Shown: in pieces, positions 23,605-32,274 of the stretch
Layout: each line of letters opens with the position of its first letter
Numbering within the stretch: position 1 is the stretch's first letter
DNA from: Thermoflexus hugenholtzii JAD2
GTDB lineage: Bacteria; Chloroflexota; UBA11872; UBA12225
NCBI GenBank assembly: GCA_945865725.1
Contig: CAMBEO010000009.1
Span: 1-59,486, forward strand
DNA length: 59,486 nt
Direction: 5' to 3'
Notes under the pieces: model-generated
Told to the model about the DNA's origin: nothing
The model's input: the letters and a program-made list of their open reading frames with translations, nothing else
Database searches by the model: none
Translations under genes and position numbers: made by a program

Positions 23605-25506
23605 TCACGGGCGGACGTCCACGAGGCCCCGTGCGGGTGCGGGGGCCTTCGGCGGGGAAGCGCCTCCCTCGGCGTCCGGCGTGAAGTACTGGCGGATGGC
23701 CCCGGCGTGTTCCCGCGGGATGGCGTTGATGTCCGCACCGGCGCCGATCGGGGCGGCGCTTGCCGGTCCCGATGCGATGGCGGGGGCGGGCGGTGGCACG
23801 GCGGCCGGGGTGTCGGCGCGCGGCGGACGCCACGCCGACGGGCCGTCGCCCTGCTCCGCTTGCACCGACACCGGCACGGAGTTCGCTTCGAGACGCGTGG
23901 CCTGGCCGGGGGCGGTGCTGCCTGAACCCGACCCGACACCCGCGCCCTGTCCGGCGGCGTCCCCGGGGGCGTCGGGCGACCCGGACCGCAACTGCTGCTC
24001 GAGGTTGCCGAGGCCGCCCTCGGTACCGTCGCCTGATCGCGCCGCGCCGGTTCCGGCCTGGAGAGATTCGCCGGAACGATCAGGACTGCCTGACTGGTCG
24101 GGAAGCCGTGCTCCTGAGTTCGCCTGCCGTGCCCCCGATTGGTCGCCCTGCGGCAACGATGGTTGCGCGCCCCGCGCCAAGTCGCTCGCCCGCGCCTCGC
24201 GGTCCTGCTGCGCCGCGGAAGCGTCGCCGGCCTGGCGCACCGCGTTCGCCTCGCGTCGCACGGCATCGCGCGCGTCGTTGTCGCGGAACTGCCCGAGGGC
24301 CTGTGACGCCTGGCGCGCGGCGTCGGAGACCTGCCGGTCGCCTGACTGCGTGTCCTTCGCGGCCTGGTCGAACGCCTTCGCGAGCGTCTCGCGTTCACTC
24401 GGGCCAAGCGTCGAGAGCTGGTCGGCAAGCTGGTTCAACTGGTCCGCGGCGCGGGAGGTGTCGCCCCGGCGCAGGGACTCGCCTGCCGCGCGCGATGCCT
24501 GGGCCTGACGAAGGGCGTCCCCCAGCTTTTGCAAGGCGTCGGCGCGGGCGGCGGCCGACGGCGCCTGGTCGGCCCCGGTTGCCTGGCCCGTGGCGTCCTG
24601 GAGGCCACGATGGGCGTCACCGGCGGGTTGCCCGTTCGGGGAGGGTCCGGGCGTGTCCCCATCCAACGATTGGCCAAGGAGGCCGCTCGTCGGTGCGCCG
24701 GCCTCACCCGGGCGGGCGCCGCGGGCCTCGATCAGGTCGCCGGGTGCGACCTGGTCGAGGTCGGACGGCTGCGTCAAGGTCGGTGCCAGCGCCTCGCCGG
24801 CGGCGCGGGCGTCGGCAAGGACGAGGGTCGGTTCGTTGGGCAGCATCGCGGGATCGGGAGGTGGCCAGGCGACGATCACGCCGGCGGCGAGGAGGGCAGC
24901 GACGGCCGTGCCGGTCCGGACCGAGGCGTCGCGCCGCCAACGCGGATCGGTCGGGATCGCCGGCAGGGCGGTGCCGGGAATGATCGCGCGCGCCGCGCCG
25001 GTCGCGCCGAAGACTTGGAGGCCAGCGATCTCGCCCGTCGCACCCGCATCGACCAGTTCCATGCCGGTCGCAAGTTGCGCGCGCAGGCCAAGGTGGAAGT
25101 CCGCCCGCCGGGCCGCCTCGAACGGTCCGATGCGCCGGACAAGGGTGCGGACGAGCACCGCCGTGGCCCATGTTCCGGCGACCCCGGCGACGACGAGGCC
25201 AGCCAGGGCGAGGTCCATCGCGCGCGCGACCGCCACGGCGGCCAGGGCGATGACGGCGGCCCGCGCGATGGAGGAGGGGGCAGTGACGACGGCGTCCTGC
25301 AGGCGCAGGCGACCGACAAGGCCGGACAGCGACTGCTCGAGCTCGGTGCGTCCCCCGCGGGTCGCGAACGGGCGCCGGTGGGCGGGGGTCGGATCGACGT
25401 GGGGCGGGTCCACCCGGGTGGAGGGCGCCGCCCCAGGTCGGCCCGAGGCACGACGGGCGAAATGATGGCGCAGCCGGTGCGCGCCTCTGGCGATCCACTG
25501 CGGCAT
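23605..25506 (-). CDS. Large membrane coiled-coil protein heading the MoxR operon
   Basis: 633 aa. ATG 25506 is preceded by a weak GAGG site. Two membrane helices lie near residues 80-125 ([42 protein letters not shown]) and a third near 235. A long Ala/Gln/Asp-rich region follows, predicted as helical or coiled coil (QLNQLADQLSTLGPSERETLAKAFDQAAKDTQSGDRQVSDAARQ). The last 200 residues are Gly/Ser/Pro/Gln-rich and disordered. Its place upstream of moxR suggests a DUF4175-like partner, but I do not recognise it securely. Composition bias makes homology calls risky. Confidence 0.7.
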   Translation of the reverse strand: MPQWIARGAHRLRHHFARRASGRPGAAPSTRVDPPHVDPTPAHRRPFATRGGRTELEQSLSGLVGRLRLQDAVVTAPSSIARAAVIALAAVAVARAMDLALAGLVVAGVAGTWATAVLVRTLVRRIGPFEAARRADFHLGLRAQLATGMELVDAGATGEIAGLQVFGATGAARAIIPGTALPAIPTDPRWRRDASVRTGTAVAALLAAGVIVAWPPPDPAMLPNEPTLVLADARAAGEALAPTLTQPSDLDQVAPGDLIEARGARPGEAGAPTSGLLGQSLDGDTPGPSPNGQPAGDAHRGLQDATGQATGADQAPSAAARADALQKLGDALRQAQASRAAGESLRRGDTSRAADQLNQLADQLSTLGPSERETLAKAFDQAAKDTQSGDRQVSDAARQASQALGQFRDNDARDAVRREANAVRQAGDASAAQQDREARASDLARGAQPSLPQGDQSGARQANSGARLPDQSGSPDRSGESLQAGTGAARSGDGTEGGLGNLEQQLRSGSPDAPGDAAGQGAGVGSGSGSTAPGQATRLEANSVPVSVQAEQGDGPSAWRPPRADTPAAVPPPAPAIASGPASAAPIGAGADINAIPREHAGAIRQYFTPDAEGGASPPKAPAPARGLVDVRP

Positions 25507-25727
25507 CGTCGCGTCGCGGCCTCGCACCGTGCCTTGCCTCGCCCGGGGGCGCCGTTCCGGGTCGGTGCCCCGTCCGCCTGGCCGACGGCCTGCGCGCGAT
25601 GCCAATGATCGCGTCCCGGATGGGACTGGTGGCCAGTGGGGACCGTGCCACGCGGGACGCCCGCGCCTCTGACCAACAGGGTAGCACCGACGAGTGGCTG
25701 CCTCGGGTGGGGCGACGTGCCCTCCCG

Positions 25728-25733
25728 TAGACT
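25728..25733 (+). promoter_or_regulatory. Candidate -10 element, leaderless start (fur)
   Basis: TAGACT ends 6 nt before the ATG at 25740 and no Shine-Dalgarno site is present. No clear Fur box is seen in the 233-bp divergent gap. Confidence 0.4.
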
Positions 25734-25739
25734 TTGGCG

Positions 25740-26315
25740 ATGGTGCCGTTGCCGTTTGAGATCGACGCGGACGTACGCCCCACCGGCAACGCCCCGACCG
25801 CCCCGCCTCGTCCGGGCGTGCGAGTGCCGGTCGATGGCTTCCGCGACCATGCGGTCGCCGCCCTGCGGGCGGAGGGCTACCGCATGACCCACCAGCGGGG
25901 GGCGCTCCTTGACCTGATCGGGAGGAGCGGGGGACACCTCGACGCCGAGGCGCTGCACGTCCTCGCGCTCCGCCACGATCCGCGGATCAGCCTGTCGACG
26001 GTGTACCGCACGCTGGCCCTCCTCAAGCGCCACGATCTCGTGGCCGAGGTGCATCTGAACGAGGAACACCACCACTACGAGGCCCGGACCGGCGAGGTGC
26101 ACTACCACCTGGTGTGCCGGGAGTGTGGGGGGGTCGAGGAGTTCGGGGCGGAGCTGGTCGAGTCGATGCGCGAAATCTTGACAAGGGACTACGGTTTCCA
26201 CGTGCAAGGTGTCGATTTGGACGTCTCCGGCACGTGCCGGCGGTGCGTGACCGGAAGTGGTGCCCGGCTCGCGGGGACGGTGCCCGGTCGCGGGCGTATA
26301 CTCGCTGGCGCATGA
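25740..26315 (+). CDS. fur: Fur-family metalloregulator
   Basis: 191 aa, longer than the usual 140-150 because of a Pro-rich N-terminal extension and a short C-terminal tail. The winged-helix DNA-binding part includes YRMTHQRGALLDLIGRSGGHLDAEALHVLA and RISLSTVYRTLALL. Metal sites: the His-rich regulatory motif NEEHHHYEARTGEVHYHLVCRECG and structural zinc pairs CREC and CRRC. It could sense Fe(II), Zn(II) (Zur) or peroxide (PerR); residues alone do not decide. Its stop overlaps the next ATG (ATGA), coupling it to the small downstream protein. A TTG at 25734 is an alternative start. Confidence 0.9.
   Translation: MVPLPFEIDADVRPTGNAPTAPPRPGVRVPVDGFRDHAVAALRAEGYRMTHQRGALLDLIGRSGGHLDAEALHVLALRHDPRISLSTVYRTLALLKRHDLVAEVHLNEEHHHYEARTGEVHYHLVCRECGGVEEFGAELVESMREILTRDYGFHVQGVDLDVSGTCRRCVTGSGARLAGTVPGRGRILAGA
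26297..26302 (+). promoter_or_regulatory. Candidate internal -10 element
   Basis: TATACT inside the end of fur ends 9 nt before the ATG at 26312. It could give the downstream gene its own leaderless transcript. Confidence 0.35.
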
Positions 26316-26794
26316 CTTCCGACGCGCCGGACACGACGCCCGCGACGGAAGAGGGGCCACGTCGCACACCCGCGCAGGGGGCGACCGCACGGGCTCGACC
26401 CGCGCCGGCCCCGCGCGTCACCCGTCCGGTCGGCGAGGTGCGACGCGCCCTCGCGCCGATCGAGTTCACGTTCGACCTGCGCCAGACGCCGCCGGACAAG
26501 GTCCTCGGTCGCCTGTTTGCCGCCCTGGATCGCGTGACGCCGGACGTCACGCTGCTCGTGATACTGCGCGACGTCCCGGAGTTGGCCGGCGTGACCGCAA
26601 ACGCGGTCGCCCTCCTCGCGCGCGCGGGCTACGTTTCCGATCTGTCGCGCCTGCCCGGAGGGGGGCAGCGCATGCGGGTCCGTTCCCGGAGCCGCCCGCG
26701 CGACCCGTACTTGGCGGAGGCGTCGGAGACCCTCGAGGCTGCGGGCGCCCCCGACGCCGGCCCGCCCGCGAACGACCCGTTCCCGGAGGGCTAG
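26312..26794 (+). CDS. Small protein, possibly DUF2249-like
   Basis: 160 aa. About 45 disordered N-terminal residues are followed by a compact alpha/beta domain: IEFTFDLRQTPPDKVLGRLFAALDRVTPDVTLLVILRDVPELAGVTANAVALLARAGYV. The pattern of a strand, a helix holding the PP-DK-L motif, then L-V-I-L-R-D resembles TusA/SirA-like DUF2249 domains, but the match is by eye only. The start overlaps the fur stop. It converges with queG, 7 nt from its stop. A metal- or redox-linked role would be an inference from the fur coupling alone. Confidence 0.65.
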   Translation: MTSDAPDTTPATEEGPRRTPAQGATARARPAPAPRVTRPVGEVRRALAPIEFTFDLRQTPPDKVLGRLFAALDRVTPDVTLLVILRDVPELAGVTANAVALLARAGYVSDLSRLPGGGQRMRVRSRSRPRDPYLAEASETLEAAGAPDAGPPANDPFPEG

Positions 26795-26801
26795 GCCCGG
26801 G

Positions 26802-27950
<1,149 letters not shown>

Positions 27951-28034
27951 CGAATCCCCTCCCCCATGGTACCGGCGCCGAGGGCGGTCGTGCCGGTGCG
28001 GGTGCCCCCGGCCCCTGCTGCCGGGACGGTCCAG

Positions 28035-28043
28035 TGGTACGAT
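28035..28043 (+). promoter_or_regulatory. Candidate extended -10 promoter
   Basis: TG-G-TACGAT, giving a start near 28050 and a 20-nt leader that carries GGAAGGAG before the ATG at 28070. No convincing -35 is visible. Confidence 0.35.
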
Positions 28044-28069
28044 CCCGCGCCGGAAGGAGCAAACCCACC

Positions 28070-28948
28070 ATGCGAATCGTGCAATTCCACCGTCCCGGGC
28101 GCGGTCCGCGTACGGGGGTCGTCCGCGATGGCGTCGTGTACGACGTGACCGACGAGTCGGGCGACGCGCTGACCTTGTTGCTGGCCCATCGTGCCGGCGC
28201 GCCGGAGCCGCGAGGGGTCGTGGCCGGATCGTACGCCGCCTTCGACGTCGCGCCGCGCGACGAGGTCGCGCACCTGCTGATGCCGGTGTTCCCCGCGGAA
28301 GTGTGGGGTGTCGGCGTGACGTACAAGAGAAGCGCCGAGTTTCGCGACGAGGACGCTGGGACCTCGAAGGGCATCTACGACCTGGTCTACTACGGCGCGC
28401 GCCCGGAACTCTTCTACAAGGGGCGGGCGGCCCACTGTGCCGGTCCGAACGGTGACGGGGGCATCCGGGCCGACAGCACGTTCACCGCACCCGAACCGGA
28501 GATGGCGGTCGTCGTCGGCGCCGATGGGGGCATCCTCGGCTACACGTTGTGCGACGACGTCTCGGCGTGGGACATCGAGCGGGAGAACCCCCTCTACCTG
28601 CCCCAGTCGAAGATCTTCCGGGGTTGCGCGGTGATCGGCCCGACGATCGTGACGCCGGACGAGGTGCCCGACGTCTCGGCGCTGCACTTGCGGGCGACGA
28701 TCACGCGCGCCGGCCAGGTCATCTTTGATGACAATTGCGGCGTTGACCGCATGAAGCGCACGCTGCCCGAACTGGTCCACGCCTTGCGCCTGAACAACCC
28801 GATCCCCGACGGCACGGTCTTGTCGACCGGAACCGGGATCATCGTGACGCAGGAACAGGCCTTGCACGAGGGGGACGTGGTCACGATCGAGGCGGCACCG
28901 ATCGGTGTCCTGCGTCACGGGATGCGCAAGCTGGCCGTCGATGCCTAG
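28070..28948 (+). CDS. Fumarylacetoacetate hydrolase-family protein, 2-keto-3-deoxy-sugar-acid dehydratase type
   Basis: 292 aa. ATG 28070 with GGAAGGAG about 8 nt upstream. FAH-fold landmarks are EVWGVGVTYKRSAEF, the metal ligands in EPEMAVVVG, DDVSAWDIERENPLYLPQSKIF and LSTGTGIIVTQEQALHEGDVV. The WDIERENPLYLPQSK segment and the overall size resemble 2-keto-3-deoxy-D-arabinonate dehydratases more than true fumarylacetoacetases. It is a single gene without sugar-acid dehydrogenases alongside, so the substrate is a guess from subfamily likeness. Confidence 0.85.
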   Translation: MRIVQFHRPGRGPRTGVVRDGVVYDVTDESGDALTLLLAHRAGAPEPRGVVAGSYAAFDVAPRDEVAHLLMPVFPAEVWGVGVTYKRSAEFRDEDAGTSKGIYDLVYYGARPELFYKGRAAHCAGPNGDGGIRADSTFTAPEPEMAVVVGADGGILGYTLCDDVSAWDIERENPLYLPQSKIFRGCAVIGPTIVTPDEVPDVSALHLRATITRAGQVIFDDNCGVDRMKRTLPELVHALRLNNPIPDGTVLSTGTGIIVTQEQALHEGDVVTIEAAPIGVLRHGMRKLAVDA

Positions 28949-28965
28949 CAAGCGGTGAGGGTCGT

Positions 28966-29085
28966 GCCTCCCTCTCCCGTTGGTCCGCGGGCATCCTTGC
29001 CCGCCCCGGGGTGAGGGAGGGGTGGTGCTTCCCTCTCCCGCCGCAGCGTTGGGGGCGCTTGCGGCAGATGGAGGGGGGCCGTCCC
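28966..29085. repeat. Mixed repeats R1 and composite-unit B in an intergenic gap
   Basis: CCTCTCCCGTTGGTCCGCGG with GCATCCTTGCCCGCC is related to unit B of the 21-kb cluster. An R1 copy (TTCCCTCTCCCGCC, GCAGCGTTGGGGGCGCTTGCGGC) follows. It fills the gap between the converging FAH-family and epimerase genes. Confidence 0.8.
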
Positions 29086-29091
29086 CCCGGG

Positions 29092-30039
29092 TCAGGCTGG
29101 TGCAGGGGCCTCGCCAAAGTGCCATTCGCGCCACCACTGGAAGGCGAGCGGGATGCCTCGGGTGGCCGGGAACCGGGGCGAGTAGCCGAGGAGGTCGCGT
29201 GCCTTGCCGAGATCAGCGACGTACTTGGCGATCTCGCCGACCCGGATCGTGCCGAGGTCGAAATATGGCGGGACGCCGGCCGCCTCGGCGACAAGCGTCG
29301 CCGCTTGCAACAGTGAGGTGCCTTCCCCGGTGCCCAGGTTGATGGCGTGCCCCGAGACGGTTGCCGGCGCATGCACGAGGCGGTCGATCGCGCGCGCGGT
29401 CCCCTCGACGGCATCATCGACATAGGTGAAGTCGAAGGTCTTGTGCGGCCCGAAGATCGTGATCGGCGCGCGCCGGGGCACGCGGTCGCAGAGGAGGGGG
29501 ACGAACCGACCGTTCCGGCCGAGGTCATCGAACCGCCCGTAGACGTTGCTGAAGCGGAGGATGATGAAGGGCAAGCCGAAGCAGCGCGAGAAGCTGCGGA
29601 TCAACGCCTCCTCGGCAAGCTTGGCGGCGGCGTAGGGGCTGGCGGCGCCCTCGAGGCGTACCGCGTCCTCGCGGACCGGCACCGTGGCCTGGTCGCCATA
29701 GACCTCGCGGGAGCTGCCGAAGATCACCGGCGTGCCGGTCTGCCGGCAGTAGTCAAGGACCCGGTGGGTGACGGTGTAGTTCTCGAGGGCGTTCGCCGGG
29801 CGCTCGACCGACTCGTGGACCTTCGCCCGTGCGGCGAAGTGCACGACGACATCGGCCTTCCCCCACGTTTCGGGGTTCACGGGGCCGGTGGCGCAGAGAT
29901 CCTCAAGGCGGGTGGGGATGCGGTCGGTCCACGGATTCGGTAGGCGGTCGATTCCCGCGACCTCGATCCCGTCGTCCATCAGGCGCAGGCCGAGACTGGA
30001 CCCGATAAGCCCGCTCGAACCCGTGACGATCACCCGCAT
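29092..30039 (-). CDS. NAD-dependent sugar-nucleotide epimerase/dehydratase (extended SDR)
   Basis: 315 aa. The NAD-binding motif GSSGLIGSSLGLRL is at the N-terminus. The catalytic triad is seen as SSREVYG and SPYAAAKLAEE (Tyr-x3-Lys). FDFTYVDDAVEGTARAID and NLGTGEGTSLLQAA are typical of the UDP-glucose epimerase group. ATG 30039 has GAGG about 8 nt upstream; the open frame to 30168 is not needed. It is a single gene without a glycan cluster around it, so the substrate is unknown. Confidence 0.88.
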   Translation of the reverse strand: MRVIVTGSSGLIGSSLGLRLMDDGIEVAGIDRLPNPWTDRIPTRLEDLCATGPVNPETWGKADVVVHFAARAKVHESVERPANALENYTVTHRVLDYCRQTGTPVIFGSSREVYGDQATVPVREDAVRLEGAASPYAAAKLAEEALIRSFSRCFGLPFIILRFSNVYGRFDDLGRNGRFVPLLCDRVPRRAPITIFGPHKTFDFTYVDDAVEGTARAIDRLVHAPATVSGHAINLGTGEGTSLLQAATLVAEAAGVPPYFDLGTIRVGEIAKYVADLGKARDLLGYSPRFPATRGIPLAFQWWREWHFGEAPAPA

Positions 30040-30168
30040 CTCGTCGCCTCTCCCGTTCAGGCCAACGACCTGCCCCACGACCGGCGCGCTGCCATCCTGG
30101 GTCGCACAAGGGTACGGTCCGCGGGCCGTCGAGGGGGATGCGCCCGGCGCCACATGCCACGTCGCCAA

Positions 30169-30387
30169 CTAGCCGGACGTCTCCAGGAGCCAATCGGCGA
30201 GGCGCAGGACGCGTGATGCCACCCAGATCGTGACGCCGTACGCGGTTATCGCCGCGGCCGGGCCGAGGGACGGGCCGACCATCTCGCGCCAGAACTGTGG
30301 GCCGACGAGGAAGATGAGGATCGCGCCGAGGGAACATCCGCCGATGGCCAGGAACACGAGGGCAATCGAGGCGATGACGCGAAACAT
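30169..30387 (-). CDS. Small membrane protein, two helices, unknown
   Basis: 72 aa. Two hydrophobic helices (RVIASIALVFLAIGGCSLGAILIFLVG and GPAAAITAYGVTIWVASRVL) are joined by QFWREMVGPS. ATG 30387 is preceded 7 nt upstream by a -10-like TACATT (30395-30400) and no Shine-Dalgarno site. It diverges from the DUF167 gene. A longer frame upstream overlaps that gene and is rejected. No family recognised. Confidence 0.65.
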   Translation of the reverse strand: MFRVIASIALVFLAIGGCSLGAILIFLVGPQFWREMVGPSLGPAAAITAYGVTIWVASRVLRLADWLLETSG

Positions 30388-30394
30388 GGCGCGG

Positions 30395-30400
30395 AATGTA
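30395..30400 (-). promoter_or_regulatory. Candidate -10 element, leaderless start
   Basis: Minus-strand TACATT, 7 nt before the ATG at 30387. Confidence 0.4.
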
Positions 30401-30440
30401 ACCGGGGACGATCCCGCCGGACACGATGGCGGCACGGCGG

Positions 30441-30446
30441 TACCCT
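30441..30446 (+). promoter_or_regulatory. Candidate -10 element, leaderless start (DUF167 gene)
   Basis: TACCCT, 7 nt before the ATG at 30454; no Shine-Dalgarno site. Confidence 0.35.
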
Positions 30447-30453
30447 CGCCCGG

Positions 30454-30771
30454 ATGACCGGTGAGGGTGGTGCGGACCCGGTGACCGACGTGCCGGGGCG
30501 CCGACCCGGTTGCCGGATCGCGGTTGCCGCGGTCCCCCGGGCGTCGCGGACGTCGGTCGAGGGCATCCGGGCTGGTGCGGTGCGGGTGCGCCTGGCTGCC
30601 CCACCAGTCGAAGGGGCCGCGAACGAGACCCTGCGGCGGTTCCTGGCCGACCGGCTTGGCGTCACGGTGGCGGATGTCGTCATCGCGCGCGGGCAATCCG
30701 GTCGCCGCAAGCTGGTCGACGTGGCCGGCATCGACGCCGCGGGGGCGCGACGCCTCCTCGGCATCGAGTGA
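30454..30771 (+). CDS. DUF167 / YggU-family protein
   Basis: 105 aa. Conserved core: RIAVAAVPRASRTSVEGIRAGAVRVRLAAPPVEGAANETLRRFLADRLGV followed by IARGQSGRRKLVDVAGI. The APPVEGAAN and G-R-x-K-x-V elements are the family signature. The family is widespread and small, and its molecular role is not firmly established. The start is ATG 30454, with the promoter overlapping that of the divergent membrane protein. Confidence 0.88.
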   Translation: MTGEGGADPVTDVPGRRPGCRIAVAAVPRASRTSVEGIRAGAVRVRLAAPPVEGAANETLRRFLADRLGVTVADVVIARGQSGRRKLVDVAGIDAAGARRLLGIE

Positions 30772-30799
30772 GGCGCGGGATACGGGGCGCGCCCTGCCG

Positions 30800-31318
30800 T
30801 TACTCGGTGACCGTGTACGGCTGGAACCAGTGTTCCGACTCCCCGCGCGAGTCGCGGTCAAGGTCGGTGACGGCGGCCCGGGCGGCGGCCTCGGTCGCAT
30901 ACACGCCGACGAGGCTGTCACTCTCGCGAAGGCTCGCGCCGGCGTCGGCCCACGAGACCGAACGGAAGACGATGAACACCTGTCCGGTGACCGGCCCGGA
31001 TGGGTCCTCGTCGTCGTCGTCCTCGTCGTCGCCAGCGTCCTCGAGTTCGTCGTCGATGGGTTCGACCGAGGTGCCGAAGAAGGCGCTCAACTCTTGCTGG
31101 TGGCGGGTGGAGTCGCGTCGGACCTTCTGGCGTTCCCGGATCGAGCTCGACCGGGTTGCCGTGTCGCCAGCGGTGGTCGCGCCGGCCGGGAAGGCATCCC
31201 CGTCGCCCGGCTCGTCCACCGGTAGGGCGTCACCCGAGGTGCCAACGTTCCCCGGTGCGTCGCCTGTCGCGCCAGCTTCGCCTGGGCGTCGCCGACGGAA
31301 GAGGTCTCGTGGTTGCAT
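30800..31318 (-). CDS. Hypothetical acidic protein with C-terminal alpha/beta module
   Basis: 172 aa. The N-terminal 70 residues are disordered and begin RDLFRRRR. A strongly acidic tract (DDELEDAGDDEDDDDEDPSG) is followed by a folded-looking segment: QVFIVFRSVSWADAG, DSLVGVYATEAAARAAVTDLDRDSRGESEHWFQPYTVTE. ATG 31318 lies 7 nt after a minus-strand TAGGGT (31326-31331), with no Shine-Dalgarno site. Function unknown; the C-terminal module resembles small domains that report on adjacent-residue counting, but I cannot name it. Confidence 0.65.
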   Translation of the reverse strand: MQPRDLFRRRRPGEAGATGDAPGNVGTSGDALPVDEPGDGDAFPAGATTAGDTATRSSSIRERQKVRRDSTRHQQELSAFFGTSVEPIDDELEDAGDDEDDDDEDPSGPVTGQVFIVFRSVSWADAGASLRESDSLVGVYATEAAARAAVTDLDRDSRGESEHWFQPYTVTE

Positions 31319-31325
31319 CGTGGTT

Positions 31326-31331
31326 ACCCTA
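31326..31331 (-). promoter_or_regulatory. Candidate -10 element, leaderless start
   Basis: Minus-strand TAGGGT, 7 nt before the ATG at 31318. Confidence 0.3.
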
Positions 31332-31419
31332 CATGATCTGGGGCGCCATTCGGGCGTGACCAGGGTCGCGAGGCGGCGGCGGTCGTGACGGCGCGCCTCG
31401 CGGGCGGGGACCGCCAGGG

Positions 31420-32274
31420 ATGGAGGCCGACGACGTGGGGGACTTGGGTGATCCGGTCATCCGCGATGAGGTGGCCCGGGATGCGCAGGCGCGGTGGCAG
31501 GCTCTCGGGCAGGTCTCCGGGCCGTTGACGCGCCCATGGCGCCTCGACGATGTCGCCGCGGCGCGCGCGCGGGTTGATCCGTCGGGCCAGTTGGCGTCCC
31601 GGCTTGGCGCCGACCTGGCCGGGCGCAGCGTCCTCCTCGCGTGCGGGGGGGGCGGGCAACAGTCGGTCGCCCTCGGGTTGCTGGGCGCCCGCGTGACGGT
31701 CGTGGACCTCGATGCCGACCAGCTCGCGCGTGATCGCGAGACGTGGACGCGACGCGGCCTGCCTGCCGGGGGCCTCGCCACGATCCGGGCCGACGTGCGC
31801 GACCTTGCGCGCCTGGCCCTGCCCGGCGAACCGTTCGACCTCGCGTGGATGCCGTACTCGATCAACTTCGTGCCTGACTGTCGGCCGGTGATCGCGGCGG
31901 TCGCGGCACGTGTCGGGCCGGGTGGCCTCTTCCGCCTGCAGGCGGCGAACCCGTTCGTGCTGGGGATGCACCCGGATGACCGCGCGGGTGACGCCTACCT
32001 CCGGCGCGGGACGTACGTCGATGGCGACCGCGTGGCGGCGGCCGACCCGGAGTGGGTGTACGACCGGTCGCTGGGGGTCAAGGTGCCGCGGGCGGTCGAG
32101 TACCGCCACACGCTGGCCACGCTGGTGAACGCGACCGTCGGTGCGGGCCTGCGGGTCGTAACCCTCGAGGACGCGTTGGACGTGCCGATGGACCCGTCGG
32201 AGGCGCCTGGGACGTGGGACCACTTCTGCGCGACGAACCCGCCGTGGCTGGCGATCTGGGCGACGCGCGACTAG
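31420..32274 (+). CDS. SAM-dependent class I methyltransferase
   Basis: 284 aa. SAM motif I is SVLLACGGGGQQSVALGLLGARVTVVDLD, followed by the acidic motif II and a post-motif FDLAWMPYSINFV. This resembles methyltransferase domain 11/25 proteins. C-terminal aromatic-rich residues (WDHFCATNPPWLAIWATRD) may contact substrate, which is unknown. The ATG has CAGGG directly upstream. It converges with the amidohydrolase: both stop codons are read from the same CTAG tetranucleotide (32271-32274). Confidence 0.85.
   Translation: MEADDVGDLGDPVIRDEVARDAQARWQALGQVSGPLTRPWRLDDVAAARARVDPSGQLASRLGADLAGRSVLLACGGGGQQSVALGLLGARVTVVDLDADQLARDRETWTRRGLPAGGLATIRADVRDLARLALPGEPFDLAWMPYSINFVPDCRPVIAAVAARVGPGGLFRLQAANPFVLGMHPDDRAGDAYLRRGTYVDGDRVAAADPEWVYDRSLGVKVPRAVEYRHTLATLVNATVGAGLRVVTLEDALDVPMDPSEAPGTWDHFCATNPPWLAIWATRD

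Noticed and set aside
25507-25739. Fur box for autoregulation
   Set aside because: No inverted AT-rich motif resembling a Fur, Zur or PerR site could be seen.
30454-30921. Upstream extension of the small minus-strand membrane protein
   Set aside because: It overlaps the DUF167 gene on the other strand; the -10 element and hydrophobic start place the real ATG at 30387.
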